From NCBI RefSeq assembly GCF_002149965.1, contig NZ_MSQB01000011.1, forward strand, positions 22,134 through 86,133: 64,000 nt of DNA, read 5' to 3'. How positions within the stretch are numbered: position 1 is the first letter of the stretch; every line of letters begins with the position of its first letter. The notes under the pieces were generated by a model, which saw only the letters and a list, made by a program, of their open reading frames with translations, was not told the origin of the DNA and searched no databases. The DNA comes from Novosphingobium panipatense (GTDB lineage: Bacteria > Pseudomonadota > Alphaproteobacteria > Sphingomonadales > Sphingomonadaceae). Below are positions 34,449 through 43,925 of the stretch, one piece after another. The position numbers were made by a program, and so were the translations under genes.

Positions 34449-35339
34449 TCAGGCCGTCTGCAGCAGTCCTGCGTGAACGAGCGCTTCGTCCACTGCCGTG
34501 CGGGCCTTTTCGCTGCACGGCACCAGCGGCAGGCGCAGTTCGTTCTCGATCCAGTCGTGGACCTTGGACAGCGCGTACTTGCACGGTCCCGGCGAGCTGT
34601 CCTCGAACATGGCATAGTGCAGCGGATAGAGCAGATCGTTGAGGCGGCGCGCTTCTTCCAGGTCGTTGGCCGCGCAGGCCGCCTGGAACTCGGCGCAGAG
34701 CTTCGGCGCGACGTTCGCCGTCACCGAGATGCAGCCCACGCCGCCCGCCGCATTGAACGGCAGCGCCAGCTCGTCGTCACCGCAGAGCTGCACGAAATGC
34801 TTGCCGATGCCCATGCGGTGGTCGGTCACGCGGCTGAGATCGCCGCTGGCGTCCTTGATGGCGATGAAGCGATCCGGGAAGCGGCGCGCCAGTTCGCAGA
34901 CGGTTTCCGGCAGCAGATCGGTGACGGTGCGGCCGGGCACGTTGTAGAGCACGATCGGCAGGTCGTTGTTTTCCGCCAGATATGTGAAGTGGGCAAGCAG
35001 CCCTTCCTGGCTCGGGCGGTTGTAGTAGGGCGCCACCAGCAGCGCGGCGGAGGCGCCGCACTTCTTGGAGAAATTCATGTGCAGCAGTGCATTCATCGTA
35101 TCGTTGCTGCCGCAACCGGCGATCACCGGCACACGTCCGGCCGCCTGCTCGACGCAGAGTTCGATGACGCGGTGGTGCTCGGCGTTCGAAAGCGTCGAAT
35201 TCTCACCGGTCGTGCCGCAGGGAACGAGTGCCGAGGAGCCCGATTCGATCTGCCAGTCCACGAGTCGCCGAAAGGCCTGTTCATCGAACGCTCCGTCGCG
35301 AAACGGTGTAACAAGCGCAGGAATGGAACCCGAGAACAT
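34449..35339 (-). CDS. dapA: 4-hydroxy-tetrahydrodipicolinate synthase
   Basis: 296-aa TIM-barrel aldolase that condenses pyruvate with aspartate semialdehyde in lysine and diaminopimelate synthesis. Visible are the substrate motif GTTGENSTL, the catalytic Tyr in VLYNVPGRT and the Schiff-base Lys in IAIKDASGD. Full length. It diverges from the lytic transglycosylase gene over an 80-bp shared promoter region, a pairing that links cell-wall precursor supply with wall turnover. Confidence 0.96.
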   Translation of the reverse strand: MFSGSIPALVTPFRDGAFDEQAFRRLVDWQIESGSSALVPCGTTGENSTLSNAEHHRVIELCVEQAAGRVPVIAGCGSNDTMNALLHMNFSKKCGASAALLVAPYYNRPSQEGLLAHFTYLAENNDLPIVLYNVPGRTVTDLLPETVCELARRFPDRFIAIKDASGDLSRVTDHRMGIGKHFVQLCGDDELALPFNAAGGVGCISVTANVAPKLCAEFQAACAANDLEEARRLNDLLYPLHYAMFEDSSPGPCKYALSKVHDWIENELRLPLVPCSEKARTAVDEALVHAGLLQTA

Positions 35340-35419
35340 GGACTTTACCTCACCTGATGTTCAATGATCGGGGCCGACGGACCCGATGTTCAGCGCCTGA
35401 TAAGGAGCCTTTTCCCAAA

Positions 35420-37396
35420 ATGTCCAGCATGCAGCGTGTCGCCCCCCTCGTCTTGCTTGCTTCGACCGCCGCATTCGGCACCGCTTTCGGGACCCCCGCA
35501 GCCGCACAGGACGGCCGCGAATGGGACCTTGCGAAGGCGCGTTCCATGCAATCGCACGACATGGCCGTCCACCAGTCGATCGACCGCTGGCGCCAGCTCG
35601 TGGCGTCGGACGGATTCGATTTCGGCAGCTATTCCAGCTTCCTGCTGACGTATCCCGGCTATCCGCAGGCCGACAAGATTCGCGGTTCGGCTGAACGCGC
35701 GCTGGTGAATCAGGCGCCCGACGCCAATTCCGTGGTTGCGTTCTTCACCCGCTATCCGCCGCTCTCGAACCAGGCCGCCGGGCGCTATGCCACAGCGCTG
35801 ACCACCTTGCGCCGCCCCGATGCGCAGCAGCGCGCCCTCGCCGCCTGGCGCGGCGGCACGCTTTCGCCCAGCGACGAGGTGGCAATCCTCGCGACCTGGC
35901 GCGGCGCGCTCACCACGGCCGATCACGACATCCGCATGGACCGCCTGCTCTGGCAGGGCGAAACCTCGCAGGCCGAGCGGCAGATCTCCTTCGTCTCCGC
36001 CGAACGCCGCGCCCTGTTCATGGAGCGGCTGACGATGCTGCAAGGCTCGCCTCCCGGCACCTTGGGCCTGACGCTGACGCCGCAGATGAACGCCGATGCG
36101 GGATACATCTATGCGCGCGCCGTCCAGGCCCGCAAGAGCGGCAACCTGCCCGCCGAGATCGCCCTGCTCTCCAGCCGCCCCACCCTGACGACCCCGGTGC
36201 CGGAGCAGGAAAAATGGGTGCGCGAACTGCTCACCGCCGCCAAGGGCGCGGGCGCGGATTCGGCCGTGCGCATCGCCAGCGGCATCGATGACGCTTTCGC
36301 CCCCGGCACCGACATCAGCCAGCTCTCGTTCCGCCTGCGCGACGACTACACCACGCTCGTCTGGCTGGGCGGCACCAAGGCGCTCTGGCAATTGGGCGAC
36401 GCCCGCCGCGCCGCGCCGCTGTTCTACCGCTACGGCGCCGCCGCGCAGACCCCGGGCACGCGCTCCAAGGGGTTCTACTGGGCAGGCCGCGCGCTCGCCA
36501 AGGCGGGGGACACCACAGGCGCCAACCGCTACTTCCAGATGGCCGCCGCCTATCCGCACTACTTCTACGGCCAGCTCGCCCTCGAACGGCTGGGCCGCCC
36601 CCTGCCCGACCTCGACACCCGCCCGCGCGCGGTGCCGACCCAGGCCGAACGCAGCGCCTTCAACGCCAAGCCGCTCACCAATGCCGTGCGCGACGTCGCC
36701 CGCGACGGCGACTGGCGCACCACCGTCCAGTTCTTCCGCGAGATTTCCGACCAGGCGCAGAGCGAGAGCGACCATGTCCTCGTGGCCGACCTCGCCCGCG
36801 AAATCGGCCGCCGCGACCTTGCCGTGATCCTCGGCCAGAGCGCGCATGGCGACGGCTACCAGGACTTCGGCCAGATCGCCTATCCGCTGATCCCGGTGCC
36901 GCCGGGCGCAGACTTCGCCATGGTCCACGCCCTCACCCGGCAGGAGAGCCAGTTCGCCCAGAACGCGCTTAGCCACGCCGGCGCACGCGGCCTCATGCAG
37001 CTCATGCCCGCCACCGCGCGCGAACAGGCCGGCAAGCTCGGCATGGCCTACGACCAGAACCAGCTGGTCAGCGACGCCAGCTACAACATCCGCCTCGGCG
37101 ACGCCTACTTCTCGCGCATGCGGGACTACTTCAGCGGCTCGCTGCCGCTGGCGGTCGGCGCCTACAACGCAGGCGCGGGCAACGTGAACAAGTGGCTGCG
37201 CGCCAACGGCGACCCCCGCACCGGCGCCGTCGACTGGATCGACTGGCTTGAGCAGATCCCGATCTACGAGACCAAGAACTACATCCAGCGCGTGCTGGAA
37301 AACGCCGTGGTCTACGAGACGATGTACCCGAAGGAATCGGGCTATCGCGGGAATACGCCGCTGACGCAGCTGATCGGGAAGCGGACGCCGGGGTGA
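35420..37396 (+). CDS. Soluble-type lytic murein transglycosylase
   Basis: 658-aa periplasmic lytic transglycosylase of the Slt70 family. A signal peptide spans about 1-30 (ending PAAAQ), a long alpha-helical superhelix follows, and the C-terminal SLT domain starts near 500 with the catalytic Glu in TRQESQF, then ARGLMQLMPATA and the AVGAYNAGAGNV motif. It cleaves the glycan strand with formation of 1,6-anhydro-MurNAc. AAGGAG stands 12 bases before the chosen ATG; a second ATG three codons later has similar standing. Confidence 0.93.
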   Translation: MSSMQRVAPLVLLASTAAFGTAFGTPAAAQDGREWDLAKARSMQSHDMAVHQSIDRWRQLVASDGFDFGSYSSFLLTYPGYPQADKIRGSAERALVNQAPDANSVVAFFTRYPPLSNQAAGRYATALTTLRRPDAQQRALAAWRGGTLSPSDEVAILATWRGALTTADHDIRMDRLLWQGETSQAERQISFVSAERRALFMERLTMLQGSPPGTLGLTLTPQMNADAGYIYARAVQARKSGNLPAEIALLSSRPTLTTPVPEQEKWVRELLTAAKGAGADSAVRIASGIDDAFAPGTDISQLSFRLRDDYTTLVWLGGTKALWQLGDARRAAPLFYRYGAAAQTPGTRSKGFYWAGRALAKAGDTTGANRYFQMAAAYPHYFYGQLALERLGRPLPDLDTRPRAVPTQAERSAFNAKPLTNAVRDVARDGDWRTTVQFFREISDQAQSESDHVLVADLAREIGRRDLAVILGQSAHGDGYQDFGQIAYPLIPVPPGADFAMVHALTRQESQFAQNALSHAGARGLMQLMPATAREQAGKLGMAYDQNQLVSDASYNIRLGDAYFSRMRDYFSGSLPLAVGAYNAGAGNVNKWLRANGDPRTGAVDWIDWLEQIPIYETKNYIQRVLENAVVYETMYPKESGYRGNTPLTQLIGKRTPG

Positions 37397-37414
37397 AGGT
37401 TTGGAAGGTTCAAG

Positions 37415-37597
37415 GGAAGAAGCAGGGGTTAACACCCCTGCACCCCGATACCGTCTAGGTCACGCCCAGCCTATCCGTTGTGCGCTCATAGCAGCGTCGG
37501 GAGACTTATTGGCTGCGCCGCAGGGAGCGCGGTACCGATAGGTTGCGCGCGACGGTAACATTCCGAGGGTCCGGGGGATCATCCCCCGGGTCTTCCC
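37415..37597. repeat. 183-bp structured repeat, copy 2 (family D)
   Basis: Same end hairpins and blocks as 18303-18486: GAAGCAGGGG, GCGTCGGGAGAC, TTGGCTGCGCCGCA and ACATTCCGAGGGTCC followed by GGGGGATCATCCCCC. Here it lies between the convergent ends of the transglycosylase and the GH27 gene and may terminate both. Confidence 0.88.
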
Positions 37598-37601
37598 CTT
37601 C

Positions 37602-38987
37602 TTAAATGCCCCTAACCCTGAACAACCCCGCCCCATGCGAAGCAAGCCGCGCCGAAACGCGCCCTTCGACCACACCAAGATCCTTACCCTCCCAAAGGTC
37701 CCGCACCGAAGCCTTCGCGCCCAAGCCAAGCAGCGAAAGCGGCACGCTTACCTCCCGCTCCTTGTCCGACACGTTGAACAACGCCACGTAGCGATCGGCG
37801 CCACCCTCGGCGCGCGCGGTCCAGACCTTGGTGCCGTCGTCGAGGAACAGCGGCGCGTTTTCGGTGCTGGACTGGTTCACCGCCAGCACCTCGCGGTTGG
37901 TGAGCAACGCCAGCGTCGGTGCGTCGAGGTGGCGCAGATCGCCACCCATGATCAGCGGCGAGCGGGCGATCGACCAGAGGGTCATCAGGGTGCGCTGCTC
38001 GTCGGGCGTGAAGCGGGTGTCACGGTCGCCAAGGGCAAGGCGGCCGAGGGGGAGCATGTCGGCATCGGGCCAGGAGCCGGGGCCGCGGAACGGCGTCCAG
38101 TTTTCGAGGCGGGTGAACTGCGCGTAGAGCTGCGCCCATTCGTCCCAGAAGTCGTCGGAGATGCGCCACATCTGCGCATGCTGGCGAACGTGGGCGCCGC
38201 GCAGCACCGGGGTTTCGCCCGGCGAGAGGCTGAGCACGATGGGGCGTCCGCAGCGGGCAATGGCCTTGGCGGCAGCCTCGATCTCGGGGGCGTGGGCATC
38301 GTAGGGGCGGCTCATGTCGTCCATCTTGACGAAATCGACGCCCCACGAGGCATAGAGCCTGAAAATGCTGTCGTAGTATTCCTGTGCGCCGGGCTTGCTC
38401 ATATCGACGCCGTACATGTCGGGGTTCCAGGAGCAGATGCTGGAGGTGTCGGCAATGTCCTGCGCGCGCAGTTTGGTGCCGAGTACCGGGAGGTTGAGCT
38501 TCACGGCGTGGCGCGGGATGCCGCGCATGACGTGGATGCCGAACTTCATGCCCATGGCATGGACTTTGGCAGCGAGCGGCGCGAAGCCCTTTCCACCCTT
38601 GGACGAGGGGAAGCGGTTCGGCGCGGGGATCATCCGGCCGTTGGCGTCCAGCGCCGGCACCGGGTTGGCGTTGTAGGTGTAGCTCTTGGCATCCGGCTCG
38701 TACCACTGGATGTCGACGGTGAAGACGTCGTAGCCGAAGGGCAGCAGCTTCTCGCGCATGATCGCGGCGGTTTCGAGAGCCTGTGCCTCGGTGATGGTGC
38801 CGGCGAAGCTGTTCCAGCTGTTCCAGCCCATCGGCGGGCGCGGCGCGAGCGCGGCACCCGGCGCGGGGTCGAGAGTGGCCGAGGGAGCGGCGACCTGGGC
38901 ACCGGCCCCAGCACTAGCCTTGGCGGCAAGACCGGCCAGCGGCGCGGAAGCGGCGGCGAGCAGCGCGGTGCGGCGTGAAAATTGCAT
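37602..38987 (-). CDS. GH27 alpha-galactosidase, Tat-exported
   Basis: 461-aa glycoside hydrolase of family 27. The N-terminus has the twin-arginine signal SRRTALLAAA, so it should be exported folded. The barrel begins RPPMGWNSWNSF, the nucleophile Asp is in FVKMDDMSRP and the acid/base region is RISDDFWDEW; a C-terminal beta domain follows (DRYVALFNVSD). The substrate could be alpha-galactosides or alpha-N-acetylgalactosaminides or arabinopyranosides; GH27 does not settle this. A longer upstream frame overlaps greB antisense and is discarded because the Tat signal begins at 38987. Confidence 0.9.
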   Translation of the reverse strand: MQFSRRTALLAAASAPLAGLAAKASAGAGAQVAAPSATLDPAPGAALAPRPPMGWNSWNSFAGTITEAQALETAAIMREKLLPFGYDVFTVDIQWYEPDAKSYTYNANPVPALDANGRMIPAPNRFPSSKGGKGFAPLAAKVHAMGMKFGIHVMRGIPRHAVKLNLPVLGTKLRAQDIADTSSICSWNPDMYGVDMSKPGAQEYYDSIFRLYASWGVDFVKMDDMSRPYDAHAPEIEAAAKAIARCGRPIVLSLSPGETPVLRGAHVRQHAQMWRISDDFWDEWAQLYAQFTRLENWTPFRGPGSWPDADMLPLGRLALGDRDTRFTPDEQRTLMTLWSIARSPLIMGGDLRHLDAPTLALLTNREVLAVNQSSTENAPLFLDDGTKVWTARAEGGADRYVALFNVSDKEREVSVPLSLLGLGAKASVRDLWEGKDLGVVEGRVSARLASHGAGLFRVRGI

Positions 38988-39110
38988 GATCTGTCCTTGC
39001 TCCCAAATTCGTAGGCAGCTCTTTTGTCGGACTAATAGAGCCTGCGCAAGGTCGTGGAGAAGGCGGCGGAGGACTTGGCCGAACCGGCAATGCTTTATAA
39101 GGATCGCGTC

Positions 39111-39596
39111 ATGAAACCCGCCGGTCCTCCGATTTCGCCCGCAGGCATGGCTGCCCTGCGCGCCCGTTACGATCACCTGCTCGGCAAGGAGCGCCCGGAG
39201 ATCGTCGAGATCGTCTCCTGGGCGGCCGGCAACGGCGACCGCTCGGAGAACGGCGACTATCTCTACGGCCGCAAGCGCATGCGCGAGATCGACCGCGAAC
39301 TCGGCTATCTGGCGCGCCGCATGAAGGCGCTGCGCGTCGTCAATCCGGCGGACCAGACCGAGCGCGGCAAGGTCTTCTTCGGCGCCACCGTGACGATCGC
39401 GGACGAGGACGACAACCACAAGACGCTGACCATCGTCGGCGACGACGAACAGGACGCGGCAAAGGGCCTGATCGGCTGGAGCGCCCCCCTCGCCCGCGCC
39501 CTGCGCGGCGCCGCCGTGGGCGACCTCAAGATGGTCCGCCTGCCCTCGGGCGAGAAGGAATGGGAAGTGATGGAGATCGAGTACCCGGCAAGGTGA
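39111..39596 (+). CDS. greB: Transcription elongation factor GreB
   Basis: 161-aa Gre factor. It stimulates RNA cleavage by backtracked RNA polymerase. The N-terminal coiled coil with the acidic tip (WAAGNGDRSENGDYLYGRKR) and the FKBP-like C-terminal domain (VFFGATVTIADEDD, GWSAPLARALRG) are present; the longer DRSENGDY form with GRKRMREIDRE fits GreB rather than GreA. AAGGA precedes the ATG by 7 bases. The stop overlaps the next gene's GTG by 4 bases. Confidence 0.92.
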   Translation: MKPAGPPISPAGMAALRARYDHLLGKERPEIVEIVSWAAGNGDRSENGDYLYGRKRMREIDRELGYLARRMKALRVVNPADQTERGKVFFGATVTIADEDDNHKTLTIVGDDEQDAAKGLIGWSAPLARALRGAAVGDLKMVRLPSGEKEWEVMEIEYPAR

Positions 39597-40120
39597 CTTT
39601 CCGGTTCCCTGCACTTGCTCTGACGCCTGCACTTGCTCTGACGATTGCGTGCTGCCTCATCGCACTGCCCGCCACACCCGCGCTCGCCCGTGAGAGTCTG
39701 GGCATCTACGCAGGCTGGGGCGCGTTTCGCGATCCGGTTATCCCGCGCTGCTATGCCATCGCTATGGCCGAGCCCAATGCCGCCGCGCGCGAGTATCAGC
39801 CCTTCGCGGCGATCGGCACCTGGCCCCGGCGCGGCGCGCGCGGACAAGTCCATTTCCGGCTCTCGCGCCGTATCGCGCAAGGGGCGCAGGTCACCCTGTC
39901 GCTGGGCGGTCAGCGCTTCATCCTGGTCGCGGGCGAAGGCGATGCCTGGGGGCGGGACGAGAAGGACAATGCCGCGATCGTCGCCGCCATGCGCTCGGCC
40001 CCGCGCATGACCGTGACCGCGCGCGATCGTCAGGGGCGGCGTTTCGTCAATGCCTGGGCTCTGGCCGGCGCGGCATCCGCGATGGACGCCGCGCTGATCG
40101 GTTGCGCCAGGCCGCAGTAG
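39593..40120 (+). CDS. Hypothetical secreted protein
   Basis: 175-aa protein of unknown function. The GTG at 39593 overlaps the greB stop (GTGA), giving a hydrophobic signal peptide (about 1-32, ending PALARE). The mature part begins with GIYAGWGAFRDP and contains CYAIA, then beta-rich stretches (VHFRLSRRIAQGAQVTLSLGGQ) and a C-terminal Cys (IGCARP), so one disulfide is likely. The pattern is loosely like invasion-associated locus B proteins, but this is weak. Coupled to greB in translation; the functional link is unclear. Confidence 0.65.
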   Translation: MTFRFPALALTPALALTIACCLIALPATPALARESLGIYAGWGAFRDPVIPRCYAIAMAEPNAAAREYQPFAAIGTWPRRGARGQVHFRLSRRIAQGAQVTLSLGGQRFILVAGEGDAWGRDEKDNAAIVAAMRSAPRMTVTARDRQGRRFVNAWALAGAASAMDAALIGCARPQ

Positions 40121-40150
40121 AGCGGGTCGGGGGTTATTTCCCGTTCTCAG

Positions 40151-40241
40151 CCTCCCACCCCGCTCATCCTGAGCTTGTCGAAGGATGGGAGCCACAGCGC
40201 CACGACGCAGGGGGCTTCGACAAGCTCAGCCTGAGCGGTGT
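40151..40241. repeat. Inverted REP pair (REPIN), copy 2
   Basis: CGCTCATCCTGAGCTTGTCG and CTTCGACAAGCTCAGCCTGAG around the spacer GGATGGGAGCCACAGCGCCA, nearly the same as 23094-23172. Outer flanks CCCACCCCGCTC and GAGCGGTGTGGG extend the pairing. Confidence 0.9.
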
Positions 40242-40292
40242 GGGAGGTGGGCGTTTGGGGGAGCGGACAGTGATTGATCCTCACCCACCCAC

Positions 40293-40323
40293 GAAAAAGG
40301 GCGGGAACTTTCGCTCCCGCCCT
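40293..40323 (-). terminator. Intrinsic terminator of the outer-membrane protein gene
   Basis: Read leftward, AGGGCGGGA (40315-40323) pairs with TCCCGCCCT (40298-40306) and is followed by a run of T residues. It lies 20 bases beyond the stop of the gene at 40344. Confidence 0.88.
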
Positions 40324-40343
40324 CTTCCTCACTCGCCGTTCGC

Positions 40344-41012
40344 TCAGAAGCGGACGCCGGCGCCAACCATGACCTGGTGGCGGTCGGTGTCGAGATTGAA
40401 GCGGGTGCCGTCCGGAATGTCGCCGGTGTAGTCGAACTCACCCTTCTCGTAGTTCGAATAGCGGTATTCGAGCTTCACGAAGGCGTTGTTGGTCACGGCC
40501 TGCTCGACGCCCGCGCCGATGCGCCAGCCGTCGGCATCGATGTCGCGGTTGGTTTCGACGTCGCCGAAGGTGCTGCGCACGTCGAACTTGGCATTGGTGT
40601 AGCCGCCCTTGGCATAGACCATCGTGGTCGGGGTCACGACATAGCCCACGCGCGCGCCGACGTAGAGGTCGCGGTTGGTCTTGACGTTGCCGAGACCGAA
40701 GCCTTCGAAGTCGCCGTCATCGAACTTGGTCTTGGCCGTGGACCAAGTCACTTCCGCCTCGGGGCCGAACACGAAGTTGCCCGAGCGGAAATCGTAACCC
40801 GCGCCGACGCCGTAGGCGAAGCCATCGATCGACTGGTCGTTGTCGACATTGACGTCGTCATCGACGCTGCTGCCTGCCTTGGTCACGTCGTAACCGGCGA
40901 GCGCTTCGACGTGGAAGCCCGAGAAGGGCTGGGCCGGGCCGGTGTCCTGCGCCATGGCGGGAACCGAGGCGATTGCCGAACCGGCGGCGAGGCAGATGAG
41001 AATCTTCTTCAT
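40344..41012 (-). CDS. Outer-membrane beta-barrel protein (opacity/OmpA-barrel type)
   Basis: 222-aa outer-membrane protein with a signal peptide (about 1-21, ending AMAQD). Eight amphipathic strands can be traced (FHVEALAGYDVTK, YGVGAGYDF, FGPEAEVTWS, LYVGARVGYVV, MVYAKGGYTNAKF, WRIGAGVEQAV, FVKLEYRYSNY, HQVMVGAGVRF), and the last residue is Phe, the usual insertion signal. No peptidoglycan-binding domain. GGAG precedes the ATG by 6 bases; the upstream ATG at 41048 is less likely. The leader up to rlmN (41013-41280) has no gene. Confidence 0.88.
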   Translation of the reverse strand: MKKILICLAAGSAIASVPAMAQDTGPAQPFSGFHVEALAGYDVTKAGSSVDDDVNVDNDQSIDGFAYGVGAGYDFRSGNFVFGPEAEVTWSTAKTKFDDGDFEGFGLGNVKTNRDLYVGARVGYVVTPTTMVYAKGGYTNAKFDVRSTFGDVETNRDIDADGWRIGAGVEQAVTNNAFVKLEYRYSNYEKGEFDYTGDIPDGTRFNLDTDRHQVMVGAGVRF

Positions 41013-41280
41013 GGGATGCTCCATACGTAGTTCTTTTTCGACGGGCATCCGTTGCGGCGACCGGCCCGTCTGGAATGGTCAAATGTTCGTCATGCAGGGC
41101 TGGTTTCCTGAACCTAACACAACGAAAAGACTGATGTTTTTCTGTCACACTTGATCGACGGAGCGCCTTTGGCACGCGCCCGGAAGCGGGAACCGCGCAA
41201 CCATTGCGCGGGTTCGCGCGGGCCTGTCTGCGCGCGCATCTTCCGTTTTTGCCGGGAATGCACTATATGCCCGCCCAATC

Positions 41281-42612
41281 ATGACAGACGCGACCCACAC
41301 CCTTTCCGGCGCCACCGGTGCTGCAGCCCATCCCGGTGCTTCCATGCCGATCCCCGGCCATATCGACCCCGTGCCGGTGCCCCGCCCCAATCTGGTGGAG
41401 GGCGTGACCCCGCGCGAGGACGGCCGCCTGGACCTTATCGGCCTGCCGAAGAAGCGGATCGCGGAACTGTTCGAAAGCGCCGGCCTCGATGCCAAGGCCG
41501 CCAAACTGCGCGCCAAGCAGGTCTATCACTGGCTCTACCATCGCGGCGTGACCGAGTTCGAGGCGATGACCGACATCGCCAAGACCATGCGCCCCTGGCT
41601 CACGGAACGCTTCGTGATCGGCCGCCCGGAAATCGTCGAGGCCCAGCATTCCAGCGACGGCACCCGCAAGTGGCTGCTGCGCACGGCGGACGCGCACGAT
41701 TTCGAGATGGTGTTCATTCCCGATGCGGATCGCGGCACGCTTTGCGTATCCTCGCAAGTCGGCTGCACGCTCAACTGCCGCTTCTGCCACACCGGCACCA
41801 TGCGCCTGGTGCGCAACCTGACGGTGGGCGAGATCGTCGGCCAGGTCATGCTGGCGCGCGACACGCTGGGCGAATGGCCCAAGGGTCGCATGGACTTCGC
41901 CTTCGGTGACGGCGTGGACGGCGCAGAATCCGATGACGAGGAAGGCGGTTACTCGTCCGACGGCCGCCTGCTCACCAACATCGTGATGATGGGCATGGGC
42001 GAGCCGCTCTACAATTTCGACAATGTGCGCGATGCGCTGAAACTGGTCATGGACGGTGACGGACTGGCCCTGTCCAAGCGCCGCATCACCCTCTCCACTT
42101 CGGGCGTGATCCCGCAGATGGCGCGCTGCGGCGAGGAAATCGGCGTGAACCTGGCCGTCTCGCTCCACGCGGTGACCAAGGAAGTCCGCGACGAGATCGT
42201 GCCGGTCAACAAGAAGTACGGCATCGAGGACCTGCTCCAGGCCTGCGCCGACTATCCGGGCGCCTCGAATGCGCGCCGCATCACTTTCGAATACGTGATG
42301 CTCAAGGACAAGAACGACAGCGACGCGGACGCACACGAACTCGTCCGCCTGCTCAGGAAGTACGACCTGCCCGCCAAGGTCAACCTGATCCCGTTCAACC
42401 CCTGGCCGGGCGCGCAGTACGAATGCTCGACGCCGGAGCGGATCAAGGCCTTCTCCGAGATCGTGTTCAAGGGCGGCATCTCGGCCCCGGTGCGCACCCC
42501 GCGCGGGCGCGATATCGATGCGGCCTGCGGCCAGCTCAAGACCGCCGCCGAGAAGAAGAGCCGCGCCGAACTGGAACGGCTCTATGCCGAGAAGGAAAAG
42601 GAACTCGGCTGA
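41281..42612 (+). CDS. rlmN: Dual-specificity rRNA/tRNA adenine-C2 methyltransferase RlmN
   Basis: 443-aa radical SAM enzyme that methylates A2503 of 23S rRNA and A37 of some tRNAs. The 4Fe-4S motif is CTLNCRFC, preceded by [22 protein letters not shown] and [12 protein letters not shown] are typical, and the methyl-carrying Cys is in DIDAACGQL near the C-terminus. The protein is longer than the usual 350-400 aa because of a Pro-rich N-terminal extension and an acidic insertion (about residues 205-228, rich in Asp/Glu/Gly). The start lacks a strong ribosome binding site. Confidence 0.95.
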   Translation: MTDATHTLSGATGAAAHPGASMPIPGHIDPVPVPRPNLVEGVTPREDGRLDLIGLPKKRIAELFESAGLDAKAAKLRAKQVYHWLYHRGVTEFEAMTDIAKTMRPWLTERFVIGRPEIVEAQHSSDGTRKWLLRTADAHDFEMVFIPDADRGTLCVSSQVGCTLNCRFCHTGTMRLVRNLTVGEIVGQVMLARDTLGEWPKGRMDFAFGDGVDGAESDDEEGGYSSDGRLLTNIVMMGMGEPLYNFDNVRDALKLVMDGDGLALSKRRITLSTSGVIPQMARCGEEIGVNLAVSLHAVTKEVRDEIVPVNKKYGIEDLLQACADYPGASNARRITFEYVMLKDKNDSDADAHELVRLLRKYDLPAKVNLIPFNPWPGAQYECSTPERIKAFSEIVFKGGISAPVRTPRGRDIDAACGQLKTAAEKKSRAELERLYAEKEKELG

Positions 42613-42642
42613 GCCGAATGTCGATCTCACGCCGTCCCTGAC

Positions 42643-42683
42643 GTCGCTTTGACATTACGCGTTTGGCGCGAGGTCAAAGCGAC
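42643..42683. promoter_or_regulatory. Perfect 11-bp inverted repeat upstream of the FGE gene
   Basis: GTCGCTTTGAC (42643-42653) and GTCAAAGCGAC (42673-42683) are perfect complements with 19 bases between, giving half-site centres 30 bp apart, about three helical turns. The left arm reads TTTGACA, a good -35 element. It is 40 bases before the FGE start and may be an operator; a terminator for rlmN is the alternative. Confidence 0.5.
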
Positions 42684-42722
42684 TCTAGACAGAGCGGAAG
42701 ATCGACAGAGAGGCCCTTCCGA

Positions 42723-43700
42723 ATGACCGAGACTTTGCCCCCGACTTCGGCCGAAGGCAGCACGCAGTTGCGCGGCATGATCCACGTACCGGGCGGTACG
42801 TTCACGATGGGCTCGGAGCGGTTCTACCCGGAGGAAGCGCCGCTGCGGCGTGCCTCGGTCGATGCCTTCTGGATCGACGAAGTGCCTGTCACCAACCGGG
42901 ATTTCGCGCGCTTCGTGGAAGCGACCGGCCATGTCACCGTGGCCGAGGTTGCGCCGGACCCCAAGGACTATCCCGGCATGCCGCCCGAAATGGCGCAGGC
43001 CGGATCGCTGGTGTTCCGCAAGACTTCCGTGCCGGTCGACACTTCCAACCCCGCCAACTGGTGGAGCTTCGAATTCGGCGCGAACTGGCGCCATCCGCTC
43101 GGGCCGGACAGCGATATCGACGCGCTAGGCCTCTGGGACCATCCCGTCGTCCACGTCGCCCATGCCGATGCCGAGGCTTATGCGAAATGGGCGGGCAAGG
43201 ACCTGCCGACCGAGGCCGAGTTCGAGTTCGCGGCCAAGGGCGGCCTGGACGAGGCCGACTATGCCTGGGGCGACGAACTCGCGCCGGAAGGCCGGATGAT
43301 GGCCAACTACTGGCAGGGGCTGTTCCCCTTCGCCAACCAGTGCCTGGACGGCTGGGAACGGACTTCGCCGGTGCGCAGCTTTCCCGCCAACGGCTACGGT
43401 CTCTACGACATGATCGGCAATACCTGGGAATGGACGCAGGACTGGTGGTCCGAGCGTGCCGACGCGCCGAAGAAGTCCGGCGACTCCTGCTGCACGATCA
43501 GCAATCCCAAGGGCGCGAAGCTGAAGGACAGCTTCGATCCCGCTCAGCCGCAAGTCAGGATCGGGCGCAAGGTCATCAAGGGCGGATCGCACCTTTGCGC
43601 GGCCAACTATTGCCAGCGCTATCGCCCTGCCGCGCGCCATCCCGAGATGATCGACACGGCCACCACGCATATCGGCTTCCGCTGCGTGGTCCGCCTTTAA
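42723..43700 (+). CDS. Formylglycine-generating enzyme (FGE/SUMF1 family)
   Basis: 325-aa protein with the FGE-sulfatase fold. FGEs oxidise a Cys in type I sulfatases to formylglycine with copper and O2. Motifs are MIHVPGGTFTMGSERFYPEEAP, the DEVPVTNRDFARF segment, LPTEAEFEFAAKGG, YDMIGNTWEWTQDWW and GGSHLCAANYCQRYRPAAR. That last block keeps both copper-ligand cysteines of true aerobic FGEs, so this one should be active, unlike the many Cys-less relatives. The ATG at 42723 gives the standard start. No sulfatase gene is in the window, so the client lies elsewhere. Confidence 0.88.
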   Translation: MTETLPPTSAEGSTQLRGMIHVPGGTFTMGSERFYPEEAPLRRASVDAFWIDEVPVTNRDFARFVEATGHVTVAEVAPDPKDYPGMPPEMAQAGSLVFRKTSVPVDTSNPANWWSFEFGANWRHPLGPDSDIDALGLWDHPVVHVAHADAEAYAKWAGKDLPTEAEFEFAAKGGLDEADYAWGDELAPEGRMMANYWQGLFPFANQCLDGWERTSPVRSFPANGYGLYDMIGNTWEWTQDWWSERADAPKKSGDSCCTISNPKGAKLKDSFDPAQPQVRIGRKVIKGGSHLCAANYCQRYRPAARHPEMIDTATTHIGFRCVVRL

Positions 43701-43839
43701 GGCGGATCGACATTCAGCCCATGCGGGCCTGCGAAGCGCGATTTCCTGTGCTTCGGTGCTCACGGACCGAAAGTCCGCTGCGCTCCGATGCTCGGAAATC
43801 ACGCTTCTCGGCTCCACCTGAACTGAATGTCGATCCGCC
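43701..43839. repeat. Long imperfect palindrome after the FGE gene
   Basis: Perfect 16-bp arms (43701-43716 and 43824-43839) with inner pairing GAAGCGCGATTTCC/GGAAATCACGCTTC form one long hairpin. It lies between the FGE stop and the end of the LuxR gene, both converging here, and may end both transcripts. Confidence 0.75.
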
Positions 43840-43925
43840 CTGGGTAAATCGCTGCGGCCCCGCGCCGCAGCTTATTGGGCAGTGGGATGGGGCCGGTGCG
43901 AAACCGGCCCCATCGAAACATCCGG

